Source of the DNA: Oscillatoria salina IIICB1 | Lineage (GTDB): Bacteria; Cyanobacteriota; Cyanobacteriia; Cyanobacteriales; SIO1D9 | Direction: 5' to 3' | NCBI RefSeq assembly: GCF_020144665.1 | Contig: NZ_JAAHBQ010000023.1 | Location: 58,777-122,776 of the forward strand | DNA: 64,000 bases | In this document: positions 17,927 through 26,825 of the stretch, one piece after another | Position numbering within the stretch: the stretch's first letter is position 1 | How the letters are laid out: the number at the start of each line of letters is the position of its first letter | Program-made: the position numbers and the translations under genes | The notes under the pieces: model-generated | Seen by the model: only the letters and a program-made list of their open reading frames with translations | Told to the model about the DNA's origin: nothing | The model's database searches: none

Positions 17927-20362
17927 ATGAAAGCTACTCGGCAAAAAACAATTATGATTGTTGACGATCGCCCGAATAATCTCAAGTTGCTTTATAGCTT
18001 TTTGCAAGAAGAGGGTTTTCAGGTGTTGGTTGCTAAGTCGGGTGAGAGTGCGCTGCGAAAGTTAGCAAAGGTTTCCCCCGATTTGATTTTATTAGATGTG
18101 ATGATGCCGGGAATGGATGGGTTTGAAACTTGTCGTCGCTTGAAAGTTATGCGTCGCACTCGAGATATTCCCACGATTTTCATGACGGCACTGACAGATA
18201 AACTGGACAAGGTAAAAGGATTTGAGGTTGGGGCTGTCGATTATATAACCAAACCGTTTTGGCAGGAAGAAGTTTTAGCGCGGATTAATTTTCATTTACA
18301 ATTACGGGCAGCCCATCAAGAATTAGCACAGAAAAATCAACAGTTAGAGCAAGAAATTCGCTCGCGCGAACAAGCAGAGGCAGCTTTAAGAGAAAGCGAA
18401 TCTAAATTGCGCCAAATAGTTAATAGTATTCGCGACTGTTTTTGGATGATAGATGTCCAAATGAAGCAAGTTATTTATGTTAGTCCTGCTTTTGAAGAAA
18501 TTTGGGGTAGGAGTTGTCAAAGTATTTACGATCGCCGCGAGGTTTGGCTGGAATCTATCCATCCTGAAGATCGACAAAAAGTAGTAAGTTTCTTGGGGGA
18601 AATTGAAAAAGGCGAAACTATCGAACAAGAATATCGCATTGTTCGTCCGGATGGAGCGGTGGTATGGGTGCTAGATCGGTGTTTTCCAGTTCGTAACTCG
18701 TCAGGAGAAGTTTATCGTTTTGCCGGGATTTGTCGCGATATTACCGCACGCAAACGTACCGAACAAGAATTGCAATATCGTTTATTATTGGAGAAAGTTT
18801 TAGCAAAGGTATCAAAAGAATTAGCGACAACTGAAGCGGTAAATTTCGAGCAAATTTTGAAAACACTGGCGATCGCTGTGGATGCAAATATTGCTTATCT
18901 TACTCGTTTCCGGGCTGATGGCAAAATCGCTGAGGGAATCTCGGAGTGGTGCTGCGGTCAAATTTCCGCTCCGGTTGAGAATTGGCAAAATGTCGATATT
19001 TTTCGATTTCCTTGGTTGATTCAACAGTTGCAGAAAAAAGAAAGTGTGGCGATCTCTGATGTGGAGAAAATGCCAGAAATGGCGTTAGGAGAAAAAAAAT
19101 TCTTGCAACAACTCGATATTTGTTCCCTGGTGGTCGTGCCAATTTTTACTCACTCTGGAGAAATCTGGGGAATGATTGGCTTTAATAATACCAAAAACAA
19201 CCGCAAAAATTGGGCTTACGAAGATGTACAATTGCTGGAAGTAGCCGGGGAAATGATTTATAGCTGGTGCGATCGCGCCTCGGCTTGGGAAAAACTCCGG
19301 GCTAGCGAAGCGTTATATGCGAGTATTTTTAATCATTCTCTGGAAGCGATTTTTCTCTTAGATGTATTGGCTGAGAATGAGTTTGCTTATGCTCAAGTTA
19401 ATCCTTCTCAAGAAAAAGTTTTAGGTAAACCTGCATCGGAGCTAGTAGGGAAAAATTTAATTGAAGTGCTACCAAGCACCGAAGCAGCTAAACTCCAAAA
19501 ACGCTGTCAGGAAGCAATTCTTCGTCAAACTCCTCTTCACTACGAAGAAAGCCTCGTACTTCCAAATGGAATTTCGATCTGGTTAACTTCTTTAGTCCCG
19601 ATAACTGATGCTACTGGTCGTATTGTACAGTTACAAGGTAGTGCTAGAGATATCACCGCAGAATCCCGCCAGCGTCAAGAGTTAGCTCGCTCGAATACCG
19701 AACTCGAACAATATGCTTATGTGGTTTCCCATGATTTACAAGCGCCTTTAGGAACGATTGCTAGTTACGTGCAATTGTTGCAAAAACGCTATCAAAATCA
19801 ACTTGATGCCAAAGCCGACAAGTTTATTAACAATATTTTGAGTAGTACGCTGCGAATGCAACAGCTAATTAATGATTTGTTAGAATATTCGCGAGTAGGT
19901 AGAAATCAAAAACCATTTACCCTCACTGATTGTAACCAAGTCGTTATCGAAGTTAAATCTAATCTCCAAGCCGCGATCGCCAAAAATCAAGTGAGAATCG
20001 ATTGCGAACAACTCCCTCTGGTGATGGCAGATCGTCAAAGATTGGTACAGCTATTTCAAAATTTAATTGGTAATGCGATTAAATACCGCCGCGAAGAGCC
20101 ACCTGTAATTGCGATCTGTGCTTCTTTTGGAGGAAGCGAATGGCTTTTTGCTGTTAGCGATAATGGTATCGGGATCGAAGCTAAGTATCGAGAACGCATT
20201 TTTCAAATTTTTCAGCGCTTACATACTTCTACCGAATACCCTGGTACTGGGATTGGTTTAGCTCTTTGTCAAAAAATTGTTCAACTTCATGGTGGAAGTA
20301 TTTGGGTTGAATCTCAACTCGGTAAAGGTTCAACTTTTTACTTTACTTTGCTCGTTCGCTGA
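17927..20362 (+). CDS. Receiver-multisensor histidine kinase (REC-PAS-GAF-PAS-HisKA-HATPase)
   Basis: An 811-residue soluble kinase. The receiver (1-125, D57 in LILLDVMMPGMDG) is joined by a coiled coil to a PAS/PAC unit (~155-285), a GAF domain (~290-455), a second PAS/PAC (~460-585) and a phytochrome-type kinase core with H602 in VVSHDLQAPLG. The HATPase domain is complete (NLIGNAIKYRR, DNGIGI, GTGIGLALC). The GAF domain has no obvious bilin-binding cysteine in the usual CH context, so a chromophore is not predicted. It follows the hybrid kinase by 42 bp with a GAGGA site and is probably co-transcribed with it. Confidence 0.92.
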   Translation: MKATRQKTIMIVDDRPNNLKLLYSFLQEEGFQVLVAKSGESALRKLAKVSPDLILLDVMMPGMDGFETCRRLKVMRRTRDIPTIFMTALTDKLDKVKGFEVGAVDYITKPFWQEEVLARINFHLQLRAAHQELAQKNQQLEQEIRSREQAEAALRESESKLRQIVNSIRDCFWMIDVQMKQVIYVSPAFEEIWGRSCQSIYDRREVWLESIHPEDRQKVVSFLGEIEKGETIEQEYRIVRPDGAVVWVLDRCFPVRNSSGEVYRFAGICRDITARKRTEQELQYRLLLEKVLAKVSKELATTEAVNFEQILKTLAIAVDANIAYLTRFRADGKIAEGISEWCCGQISAPVENWQNVDIFRFPWLIQQLQKKESVAISDVEKMPEMALGEKKFLQQLDICSLVVVPIFTHSGEIWGMIGFNNTKNNRKNWAYEDVQLLEVAGEMIYSWCDRASAWEKLRASEALYASIFNHSLEAIFLLDVLAENEFAYAQVNPSQEKVLGKPASELVGKNLIEVLPSTEAAKLQKRCQEAILRQTPLHYEESLVLPNGISIWLTSLVPITDATGRIVQLQGSARDITAESRQRQELARSNTELEQYAYVVSHDLQAPLGTIASYVQLLQKRYQNQLDAKADKFINNILSSTLRMQQLINDLLEYSRVGRNQKPFTLTDCNQVVIEVKSNLQAAIAKNQVRIDCEQLPLVMADRQRLVQLFQNLIGNAIKYRREEPPVIAICASFGGSEWLFAVSDNGIGIEAKYRERIFQIFQRLHTSTEYPGTGIGLALCQKIVQLHGGSIWVESQLGKGSTFYFTLLVR

Positions 20363-20499
20363 AAAAATTTTAAGATTTGTTTACATTGTTTCTTTAAGTA
20401 GATATAGGTTATATTCTAATTATGGACAAAGGTTAGCTTAAAAAAAATAGCGAAAAGCTAAAACTGAAAAAAAAAATAGCAAAATTATTAAATTAACTC

Positions 20500-22116
20500 G
20501 TGCTTACCTCTAACCAATCTCTCAAAATCCTGCTAGTAGAAGATGAAGCCGCCGATGCTGATTTGATCGGAGAACTTTTAGGTGATGTTTATCATACTAG
20601 GTTTGAACTAAAAGCTGTGGCTCGTCTGGAGCAAGCGATCGAATTTTTGCAACTCGAACAGTTTGAAGTGATTTTGTTAGATTTATCTCTCCCCGATAGT
20701 AAGGGATTAGATACTCTCATCAAAGTGAAAGAACAAGTAAAAACTATTCCAGTAGTAGTTTTAACTGCTCTAAATGATGAAAATTTAGCGATTGAAGCAG
20801 TGCGTGCAGGAGCGCAAGATTATTTAGTTAAAGGTAAATTTAGCGAGGATTTATTGATTCGTTCGTTACGTTATGCTATCGAACGCCAGCGAGCAGAAGA
20901 AGCGAATCGCCAACAAGCTCAAAGAGAGCGTCTTTTAAGCAAAATAGTCGATCGCATCCGTCAATCTTTACAATTAGAAGAAATTCTCCAAACTACGGTT
21001 GCTGAAGTACAACAATTTCTCAAAACCGATCGAGTTTTGATTTATCGTTGTTATGATGGCTGCGCCGAGCTGGCAGCCCGCTCGCCAGAATCAGGCAAAA
21101 TTTTGGTGGAAGCTATGAGCGCAAATAGTTGTTGTGGAAATACAGAAGCACTGTTGAACAACTTAGTGCTTCCTTGGGTTTGTCAGCAAGATAGCCAATG
21201 GATTCAAGTCTTAGAAGATGTTAACTCTCAAATGAGCGCTGAAGATTTACAAACGATTAATTGTCGTCAAGTTAAAGCAGTGTTGACTGTACCAATTTGG
21301 CAAACAGGTGAATGGAAAGAGCAGGTAAATTCAATCTGGGAAAAAGAAGATAACTGTGGTGGAGAAGCAAAAGTTATTCGAGAAAATAAACCTCAACTTT
21401 GGGGAATTCTGACAGCACATCATTGTCGTAGTGCTAGAGAATGGCAAGAGTGGGAAATTAAATTTTTAAGACAACTCGCGGCTCAAGTGGCGATCGCCAT
21501 TCAACAATCAGAACTTTGTCGGCAGTTAAAGCTAGCTAACCAAAAATTACATCAACTGGCAACTAGCGATCCTTTAACCGGAGTCGCTAACCGCCGCAAA
21601 TTCCAGCAAGTTTTGCAACAAAGCTGGCGACTAGCCCTGAAAGAGCAAAAACTTTTATCGATAATTATCTGCGATATCGATTTTTTCAAAAATTACAACG
21701 ATTACTACGGTCATCTTGCTGGCGATGCTTGTTTGCAGCAAGTGTGTCAAGCGATCGCCAAAGCGAGCAAAAATACTGCTTCTGTACTTGCACGTTACGG
21801 TGGGGAAGAGTTCATCGCTCTGCTTTTGGATTACGATCTCAAAACGGCGATCGCGATCGCCGAACAAATGCGCCAGCAAGTAGAATCACTGAAATTACCT
21901 AATTTTCAATCTTCTCCTAACCAATATGTCACTATTAGTTGCGGTGTTGCTAGTACGATTCCTTCCGTAAAGCTATCAGTTTCTTCCTTAATTAAATCCG
22001 CAGATGTGGCTCTTTATCAAGCAAAAGCACTAGGTAAAAATTGTATTTATTCTACTTTCTATCCGCCTGAAGTTGACTACAACTCGCTCAGACCGATTTT
22101 ACAGATTAATTCCTAA
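20500..22116 (+). CDS. Response regulator diguanylate cyclase (REC-GAF-GGDEF)
   Basis: A 538-residue protein expected to make cyclic di-GMP. The N-terminal receiver has D61 in VILLDLSLPDSKG. A GAF domain (~150-350) contains a short acidic, low-complexity insert, and the C-terminal GGDEF domain has the active motif GGEEF at 434-438 with ICDIDFFKNYNDYYGH. The inhibitory RxxD site normally five residues before the motif is absent (NTASVLARY), so product inhibition at that site is not expected. Only a GTG start fits the receiver boundary, and no clear Shine-Dalgarno site is seen. It is the likely output of the three kinases upstream, after a 137-bp gap. Confidence 0.9.
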   Translation: MLTSNQSLKILLVEDEAADADLIGELLGDVYHTRFELKAVARLEQAIEFLQLEQFEVILLDLSLPDSKGLDTLIKVKEQVKTIPVVVLTALNDENLAIEAVRAGAQDYLVKGKFSEDLLIRSLRYAIERQRAEEANRQQAQRERLLSKIVDRIRQSLQLEEILQTTVAEVQQFLKTDRVLIYRCYDGCAELAARSPESGKILVEAMSANSCCGNTEALLNNLVLPWVCQQDSQWIQVLEDVNSQMSAEDLQTINCRQVKAVLTVPIWQTGEWKEQVNSIWEKEDNCGGEAKVIRENKPQLWGILTAHHCRSAREWQEWEIKFLRQLAAQVAIAIQQSELCRQLKLANQKLHQLATSDPLTGVANRRKFQQVLQQSWRLALKEQKLLSIIICDIDFFKNYNDYYGHLAGDACLQQVCQAIAKASKNTASVLARYGGEEFIALLLDYDLKTAIAIAEQMRQQVESLKLPNFQSSPNQYVTISCGVASTIPSVKLSVSSLIKSADVALYQAKALGKNCIYSTFYPPEVDYNSLRPILQINS

Positions 22117-22166
22117 GTCTCTGCCAAATTTCTGAAATCTACTAATTAGTAGTTTTTCTCATCAAC

Positions 22167-22340
22167 TTGACAAAATCTTTACTTCAACCATCTACACTTT
22201 ACGAACAAGCGCAAAAAGAAATTAGCAAATCTCAGCAGGCGATCGCTGCTCTGAGAAAATCCGCAGCTAGAGAACCTCCTCTAGCACAATCAGGACAAAT
22301 AGTCAAGGACTCTACCTCAAATCTAAGAATGTCTATTTGA
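22167..22340 (+). CDS. Possible small protein, 57 codons, TTG start
   Basis: An uninterrupted frame from TTG to TGA encodes a 57-residue hydrophilic, helix-prone peptide (YEQAQKEISKSQQAIAALRK). The codon choice and the HIP1 octamer in frame look gene-like, but there is no good ribosome binding site and TTG is the only start. It may instead be the remnant of a longer gene. No family recognised. Confidence 0.3.
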   Translation: MTKSLLQPSTLYEQAQKEISKSQQAIAALRKSAAREPPLAQSGQIVKDSTSNLRMSI

Positions 22341-22375
22341 CCCATTTTTTACCACTAATACAATCGGCGTAAGTT

Positions 22376-22519
22376 TTATGAAGAGGAAGCCGATCTTTTC
22401 CGCAATGCTGCTAGCAACTGCGGTCTAACCGCTTTTGCCCATTCCTCGAAATTAAAGTCTTGTTGTTCGTTAATTTTTTGTTGATTTTTAGAAGTTTGGG
22501 ATAAAGTGTTTGCTTCCAT
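22376..22519 (-). CDS. Small hypothetical protein (47 aa) with WAKAVRPQLLAALRKR motif
   Basis: An ATG-to-TAA frame encodes 47 residues. An N-terminal polar, Gln/Asn-rich half (TLSQTSKNQQKINEQQDFN) is followed by an amphipathic basic helix FEEWAKAVRPQLLAALRKRS and a serine tail. This style of helix (F-x-x-W-A-x-x-V-x-x-Q-L-L-A-x-L-x-K-R) is familiar from very small cyanobacterial hypothetical proteins, though I cannot name a family. The ribosome binding site is weak (TAGG, 10 nt). It is antisense to nothing and lies alone in the 715-bp gap before the KTSC gene. Confidence 0.55.
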   Translation of the reverse strand: MEANTLSQTSKNQQKINEQQDFNFEEWAKAVRPQLLAALRKRSASSS

Positions 22520-22831
22520 TAGTAATGCCTAAACATAGCTACAGACATCTCCATTTTTAAATAAGTTATTCTCCTTTGTCTATGCCTTTAGGCAGACTAT
22601 TGGGCAAATTAATGCGCTTCATGAATTAATTTGATGCGATCGCCGAATAAAAAATTTTCTGCTTATATTGACTTTTTAGTCAACGTAAATTATCTTAGCT
22701 AATATAGCAGAGAACGAGATGGCTCAAGACATCCTAATTTTCGGAAAACCTTACTAGCATAAGCTCTTATCGTTGTTTACTGTTCACTGCTATAAGTCTT
22801 TCGGGATCGGCAAAAACAAGGAAGCATTGCC
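22520..22831. other. Intergenic region upstream of the KTSC gene; nothing further recognised
   Basis: AT-rich sequence with one HIP1 core near 22637. A 12-codon frame (22719-22757, MAQDILIFGKPY) with a GAACGAG-like leader is too short to call. No promoter pair, hairpin or RNA gene was recognised with confidence. Confidence 0.4.
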
Positions 22832-23263
22832 ATGAAATTAAACAAAATTGATTTAACCAAGATTGTTGCTGTGGGACACGAACAAGACAAACTGGGATTG
22901 TTAATCGATCGCGGCAAAGATGTAGAGTATGTCGAAATTTCAGCCCCTACCGCAGCGTATCAAGGGCTACAACAAGTCAACAATCTAGCAGCAGGTAAAA
23001 CAATTACGAGGGAACCAGTTAATTCATCAATGGCAGCCGCGATCGCCTATAACCAAACAGAGAAAAAATTGCAGGTAGAATTCTTAAGCGGCTCAGTTTA
23101 TCAATACGATAACGTCGAAGCAGAAATTTGGCAAGAACTACGCTACTCCGACTCAACGGGAAAGTATTACAACAGCAGAATTAAAGGACAATATTCTTGT
23201 CAGCGTATCGATGAGGAAACTGTAGCAGAAAGTGGCACATTTGAAATTAAAAAAAAACCTTAA
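22832..23263 (+). CDS. KTSC domain protein
   Basis: A 143-residue soluble protein. Residues ~65-135 match the KTSC domain pattern: PVNSSMAAAIAYNQTEKKLQ, then VEFLSGSVYQYDNVEAEIW, then YYNSRIKGQYSCQRI. The ~60-residue N-terminal part is a small unassigned beta-rich region. The KTSC domain is named for resemblance to the C-terminus of some lysyl-tRNA synthetases; its function is not established, and it occurs in phage-related and stand-alone proteins. The ATG has an AGGAAG site. It converges on the PtuB/PtuA pair with a 62-bp gap, so its position next to a defence system may be meaningful or accidental. Confidence 0.8.
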   Translation: MKLNKIDLTKIVAVGHEQDKLGLLIDRGKDVEYVEISAPTAAYQGLQQVNNLAAGKTITREPVNSSMAAAIAYNQTEKKLQVEFLSGSVYQYDNVEAEIWQELRYSDSTGKYYNSRIKGQYSCQRIDEETVAESGTFEIKKKP

Positions 23264-23325
23264 AATTGCAATAATTAGGTTGCGCGAGATTCCTGGAAAA
23301 CGAAACTTAAATCGAGAATCTCGCC

Positions 23326-23979
23326 CTAACTATATTCTTTTAAAATGTAAACTAGCGTCGCGTTAAACTCTTCGTATTCTCCCGTAGAATTTGTTTCTTG
23401 AAAAGCATCAATTAATTGTTGTATCTCTTCATTTGTTAAAAACTCAATTCCATCTAAAATACCTTCAATCGCTTTTTCACGCATCGCCCTTAGTTTCGGA
23501 ATATTTAAACCAAGTTTCTCGATAGTTGTCTCAGCCGCAGCTTGTTTTTCAGAATCTTCAGTTGGCAAAAATTGTCCATCAACAGTATATCTAAAAAAAT
23601 CAACACAGTTCGGTTTCAGAGGAGAAATTATTAGCTTTTCCTCATACCATTCTCCTTTCTTATGTCCACAATGAACTGGTATAGGAGGTGGTTTTTCACT
23701 TTCCCCTTGACAAGAAGCCAGCAAATTTGAATATTCCAATGCTAACTCAGGATATTGAGTTCGAGGTTGAAAATGTTCGAGATGACTGCTATCGATATTT
23801 CTAGTAATTCGTCTTCCGCAGTAACAACAAATAAATCCTTGTTCTTGTAGCAAAGCATCGTGAACAATTGGTTTTTCTGGTTTCTGAAAATTATCCCAAT
23901 TAGGTTGCCAATTTTCATTTCCAGAAGCTTTCCACTCAGTAAATTCTTGCGGTTCTTGACCCTTTTTGATATATCTCAT
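23326..23979 (-). CDS. ptuB: PtuB-like HNH endonuclease of a Septu-type defence system (TIGR02646-like)
   Basis: A 217-residue HNH nuclease. The zinc/catalytic region reads FICCYCGRRI, then SHLEHFQPR (the HNH histidines), then YSNLLASCQG and HCGHKKGEW, matching the TIGR02646 family that includes PtuB of Septu and of retron-Septu systems. Its ATG overlaps the stop of the upstream ATPase gene by 4 bp, the usual PtuA-PtuB order. In Septu, PtuB is the effector that cuts nucleic acid when the ATPase complex senses phage infection. Assignment as Septu rests on the gene pair and motifs; activity is inferred. Confidence 0.85.
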   Translation of the reverse strand: MRYIKKGQEPQEFTEWKASGNENWQPNWDNFQKPEKPIVHDALLQEQGFICCYCGRRITRNIDSSHLEHFQPRTQYPELALEYSNLLASCQGESEKPPPIPVHCGHKKGEWYEEKLIISPLKPNCVDFFRYTVDGQFLPTEDSEKQAAAETTIEKLGLNIPKLRAMREKAIEGILDGIEFLTNEEIQQLIDAFQETNSTGEYEEFNATLVYILKEYS

Positions 23980-25301
23980 CGATTCAGAATTTCTTGGCGT
24001 CGAATTGATACGCCCGCTTTAACTAATTCTGGTTCATCTGTGCCAATTTGATCGGCAATTTCTTGACGTAATTGTTTCGCACGATCGAGATTATTGCTAT
24101 CAATAAGTCGAAATAATTCTAAAAGAAGTTCTTTGATTTTTTGAGGACGTTCGGGAACGTTCATCAAATCTTCTAAAATACGATTACTATCTCTACCATA
24201 GGAATTTTCGGGACGCTGGGCGACAATACCGTCTGGCGTTGCTTCTAAAATGTAAATACTTTCCGGTTTTACCTGACTAATTACTTGGGGCGAATGAGTA
24301 GTAACAATAAATTGACAATTAGGGAAAGTTTGTGTTAAAGCGGAAATAATTTTACGTTGCCATGCTGGATGAAGGTGTAATTCGATTTCGTCAATAAGAA
24401 CAACACCGCTACCCTGAAGTGGATCGGTTAAACTAGGATTAGCGATCGCTAATCTTCTCGCTAAATCTCCAGCCATCGCTAGTAAACATTTTTCCCCATC
24501 AGATAACTGATTGACAATCAATTCTTCACCTTGTTTAATTACAGTCATTCGTAAAGGAGAACGTCTCACTCGCAAGTTAGTAAAACCCTCCATTAGAGAA
24601 GAAATTGCTTCTCTTACCGCTTCTAGTCGTTTATCTCGGTAATCTGGATTATCTCGTCTTTCTTCATTTTCTAAATCTTCTACAATTCTAAACCATTGAA
24701 AGAAACTCTCAAAACCAATTTTCACTCCCTCAAGCGCATTATCATAAGCATCTTTTAGTTGGAAAGAATCAGTTTGAGAACTTTCTAACGGAATCTCAAA
24801 AATTCCCCTATTTACTGAATAATAAACCAAAATAGGATTTTTAAAGTTGATACGGAGAAGATTAATTTCATTTATTAATAGTTGTGGATTCAGGATTTGA
24901 CCACGTACTTTCGTAGATAAATTCCAGCTAACTTCTTCAGATTGATGTGAAATTGTGATTTCATTTTCTAAATTTTCGCATCCATTTTTTATGTCTCGCT
25001 TATTAAAAATACGTTTATATTTGATAGGAGGCGATTTTTGCTCCGATCGAGTAGTCAATCTAGGTAATTGGGGAACTGCAAATTTCGATGACGTACTCAA
25101 TGAGGTTTTAATTTTAGGTATCAGATTCCGATTAACTAAATACTCTACAAAATGAGATAACATAATCGCTAGACAATCAAGTATACTTGACTTTCCGACA
25201 CCATTAACACCAATAAATACAGTTGGTTCGTTTTCATCAAACTCTATTGTTAAATCACCTATGCCGCGAAAATTACTTATCTTTAGCTGCTTTACTCTCA
25301 T
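23976..25301 (-). CDS. ptuA: PtuA-like AAA/ABC-type ATPase of a Septu-type defence system
   Basis: A 441-residue ATPase of the SMC/OLD-like ABC superfamily. Walker A is GVNGVGKS at 31-38 after the family N-terminus ISNFRGIGDLTIEF; the signature-like segment is VNQLSDGEKCLLAMAG; Walker B is GVVLIDEIELHLHPAWQRK; the switch histidine is in FIVTTHSPQVISQ. There is no C-terminal Toprim domain, which separates it from OLD nucleases and fits PtuA. It is the first gene of a two-gene operon with the HNH nuclease. No reverse transcriptase or msr/msd-like RNA region was found beside it, so it looks like stand-alone Septu rather than a retron. Confidence 0.85.
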   Translation of the reverse strand: MRVKQLKISNFRGIGDLTIEFDENEPTVFIGVNGVGKSSILDCLAIMLSHFVEYLVNRNLIPKIKTSLSTSSKFAVPQLPRLTTRSEQKSPPIKYKRIFNKRDIKNGCENLENEITISHQSEEVSWNLSTKVRGQILNPQLLINEINLLRINFKNPILVYYSVNRGIFEIPLESSQTDSFQLKDAYDNALEGVKIGFESFFQWFRIVEDLENEERRDNPDYRDKRLEAVREAISSLMEGFTNLRVRRSPLRMTVIKQGEELIVNQLSDGEKCLLAMAGDLARRLAIANPSLTDPLQGSGVVLIDEIELHLHPAWQRKIISALTQTFPNCQFIVTTHSPQVISQVKPESIYILEATPDGIVAQRPENSYGRDSNRILEDLMNVPERPQKIKELLLELFRLIDSNNLDRAKQLRQEIADQIGTDEPELVKAGVSIRRQEILNR

Positions 25302-25357
25302 TATTCTAAGTAAATTTATTAGATTTTAACTGCTATTTATTAGTCACTTTTCCCCAT

Positions 25358-26794
25358 TTAACTATGCTGCAAAACTTCATATTGTTCCCGATCAATTCTT
25401 CCTGCTTCGTACAAAGTCTCAGTAATTTCAGAAATATTTAACACAGAATGTCCCCGATAACCACTAGCTTGTAATCTATCTTTAACACCGCCTTCGTGGT
25501 CAAGGAAAACGACAATATCTTCAACAATTAAACCACCAGACTTAATTTTTTCTGCACCTTCGATCGCGCTTTTTCCACTAATCAGAATATCATCGACAAC
25601 CACAACTTTTTCCCCTGGATTAAAATGACCTTCAATTACTCGGCGAGTTCCGTGTGCCTTAACTTCTTTGCGCGGGAAAATCATCGGATGATGCAAACGT
25701 AAAGATAACCCGGTTGCTGTTGGTAATGCGCCATAAGGTATACCAGCAATGCGATCGAATGTCAAGGTTTTAAGGATGTTCGCATAAGCATTGAGAACTT
25801 GGTTAAAAATTTGCGGATTAGAAATAATTTTTCGCAAGTCAATATAATAAGAAAATGTTGCCCCGGAAGCTTGAACGTACTCGCCAAAAAGTATGCAACC
25901 GAGGTCATATAATTGCAGAATTAAATCTTGATAAGGATGCTCATTTAAGAAACAAACATTCGGCATCCAAAGGTCGCAAGTAGAACCTTCTTGGACAACT
26001 TTACTTCTAATTTGATTAACTTTTTCGTTGAGAGATTTAATTTTGGGAACGGGATTTTTACCGCTTAAAATATCTTGAGGTATGGGAATAAGTAAACCCT
26101 CACCACTACTATTCAAACCTGCTGTTAAAAGTTGGTTTAGATCGCCATTTTCAGCCCAAATACTTCTAGCGAGGATAAGTCTTTCTGGTGCGATCGCGCG
26201 TACTTTCGCTAAAATATCTGGAGTAGTCGTCCCTATTTCCAAGCATACCTGTTCCGGAGTTCCCCAGTTTTTCGCTTCTTGGACTACTTGCAAGTATAAA
26301 GGAGAATCTTCCCTCGGATAAGCTTGAATTGCAACTGCGGCGGGATTAGATGTGCGACACTGGACAAAGATAGCCTTGTCAGAAGAAAGTAAAAAAGGTG
26401 CAACTAAATCTTGTCCAGCATAAGGATTAATCGTCACCGCGTCTACTTGCCAAATCTCGAACGCAGTTTCAGCAAAAATAGTGCTAGTGTTAAGATCGCC
26501 ATGTTTAGCATCGAGAATCACCGGAATGGTGTCAGGAATAACTGCTAAAATCCTTTGTAACAAATCTAATCCCGCAGCACCAAGACACTGATAGAAACCC
26601 AAATTAGGTTTATAAGCACAAACAAGATCGGCAGTTTGCGTTACCAGCGATCGCAGCCAAACCTCTAAACTTTCTACCAGATTATCATCCTTCTGGTAGC
26701 TTGGGGGCAACATTTCCGGATTAGGATCGAGTCCCACAACCAGTAAACTATGATTATGCGCGATCGCGTTATTTAATTTCTCAACAAAACTCAT
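25358..26794 (-). CDS. pyrF-pyrE: Bifunctional orotidine-5'-phosphate decarboxylase / orotate phosphoribosyltransferase
   Basis: A fused pyrimidine enzyme of about 478 residues catalysing the last two steps of UMP synthesis. The N-terminal half is a type 2 OMP decarboxylase with the catalytic VILDAKHGDLNTS segment, preceded by SLLVVGLDPNPEM. The C-terminal half is an orotate phosphoribosyltransferase with the PRPP loop VVVVDDILISGKSAIEG. The fusion in this order is typical of cyanobacteria. In-frame GTG (26806), ATG (26803) and ATG (26794) compete as starts. I prefer 26794 because MSFVEKLNN fits the family N-terminus, but the ribosome binding sites do not decide. It is divergent from the DinB-like gene with only about 20-30 bp between starts. 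Confidence 0.93.
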   Translation of the reverse strand: MSFVEKLNNAIAHNHSLLVVGLDPNPEMLPPSYQKDDNLVESLEVWLRSLVTQTADLVCAYKPNLGFYQCLGAAGLDLLQRILAVIPDTIPVILDAKHGDLNTSTIFAETAFEIWQVDAVTINPYAGQDLVAPFLLSSDKAIFVQCRTSNPAAVAIQAYPREDSPLYLQVVQEAKNWGTPEQVCLEIGTTTPDILAKVRAIAPERLILARSIWAENGDLNQLLTAGLNSSGEGLLIPIPQDILSGKNPVPKIKSLNEKVNQIRSKVVQEGSTCDLWMPNVCFLNEHPYQDLILQLYDLGCILFGEYVQASGATFSYYIDLRKIISNPQIFNQVLNAYANILKTLTFDRIAGIPYGALPTATGLSLRLHHPMIFPRKEVKAHGTRRVIEGHFNPGEKVVVVDDILISGKSAIEGAEKIKSGGLIVEDIVVFLDHEGGVKDRLQASGYRGHSVLNISEITETLYEAGRIDREQYEVLQHS

Positions 26795-26825
26795 TTCACC
26801 CATCACCCAACCACCAAAAATTACG

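Noticed and set aside
23326..25301. Retron-associated Septu (Ec78-type)
   Set aside because: No reverse transcriptase gene and no msr/msd-like inverted repeats were found on either side of the pair.
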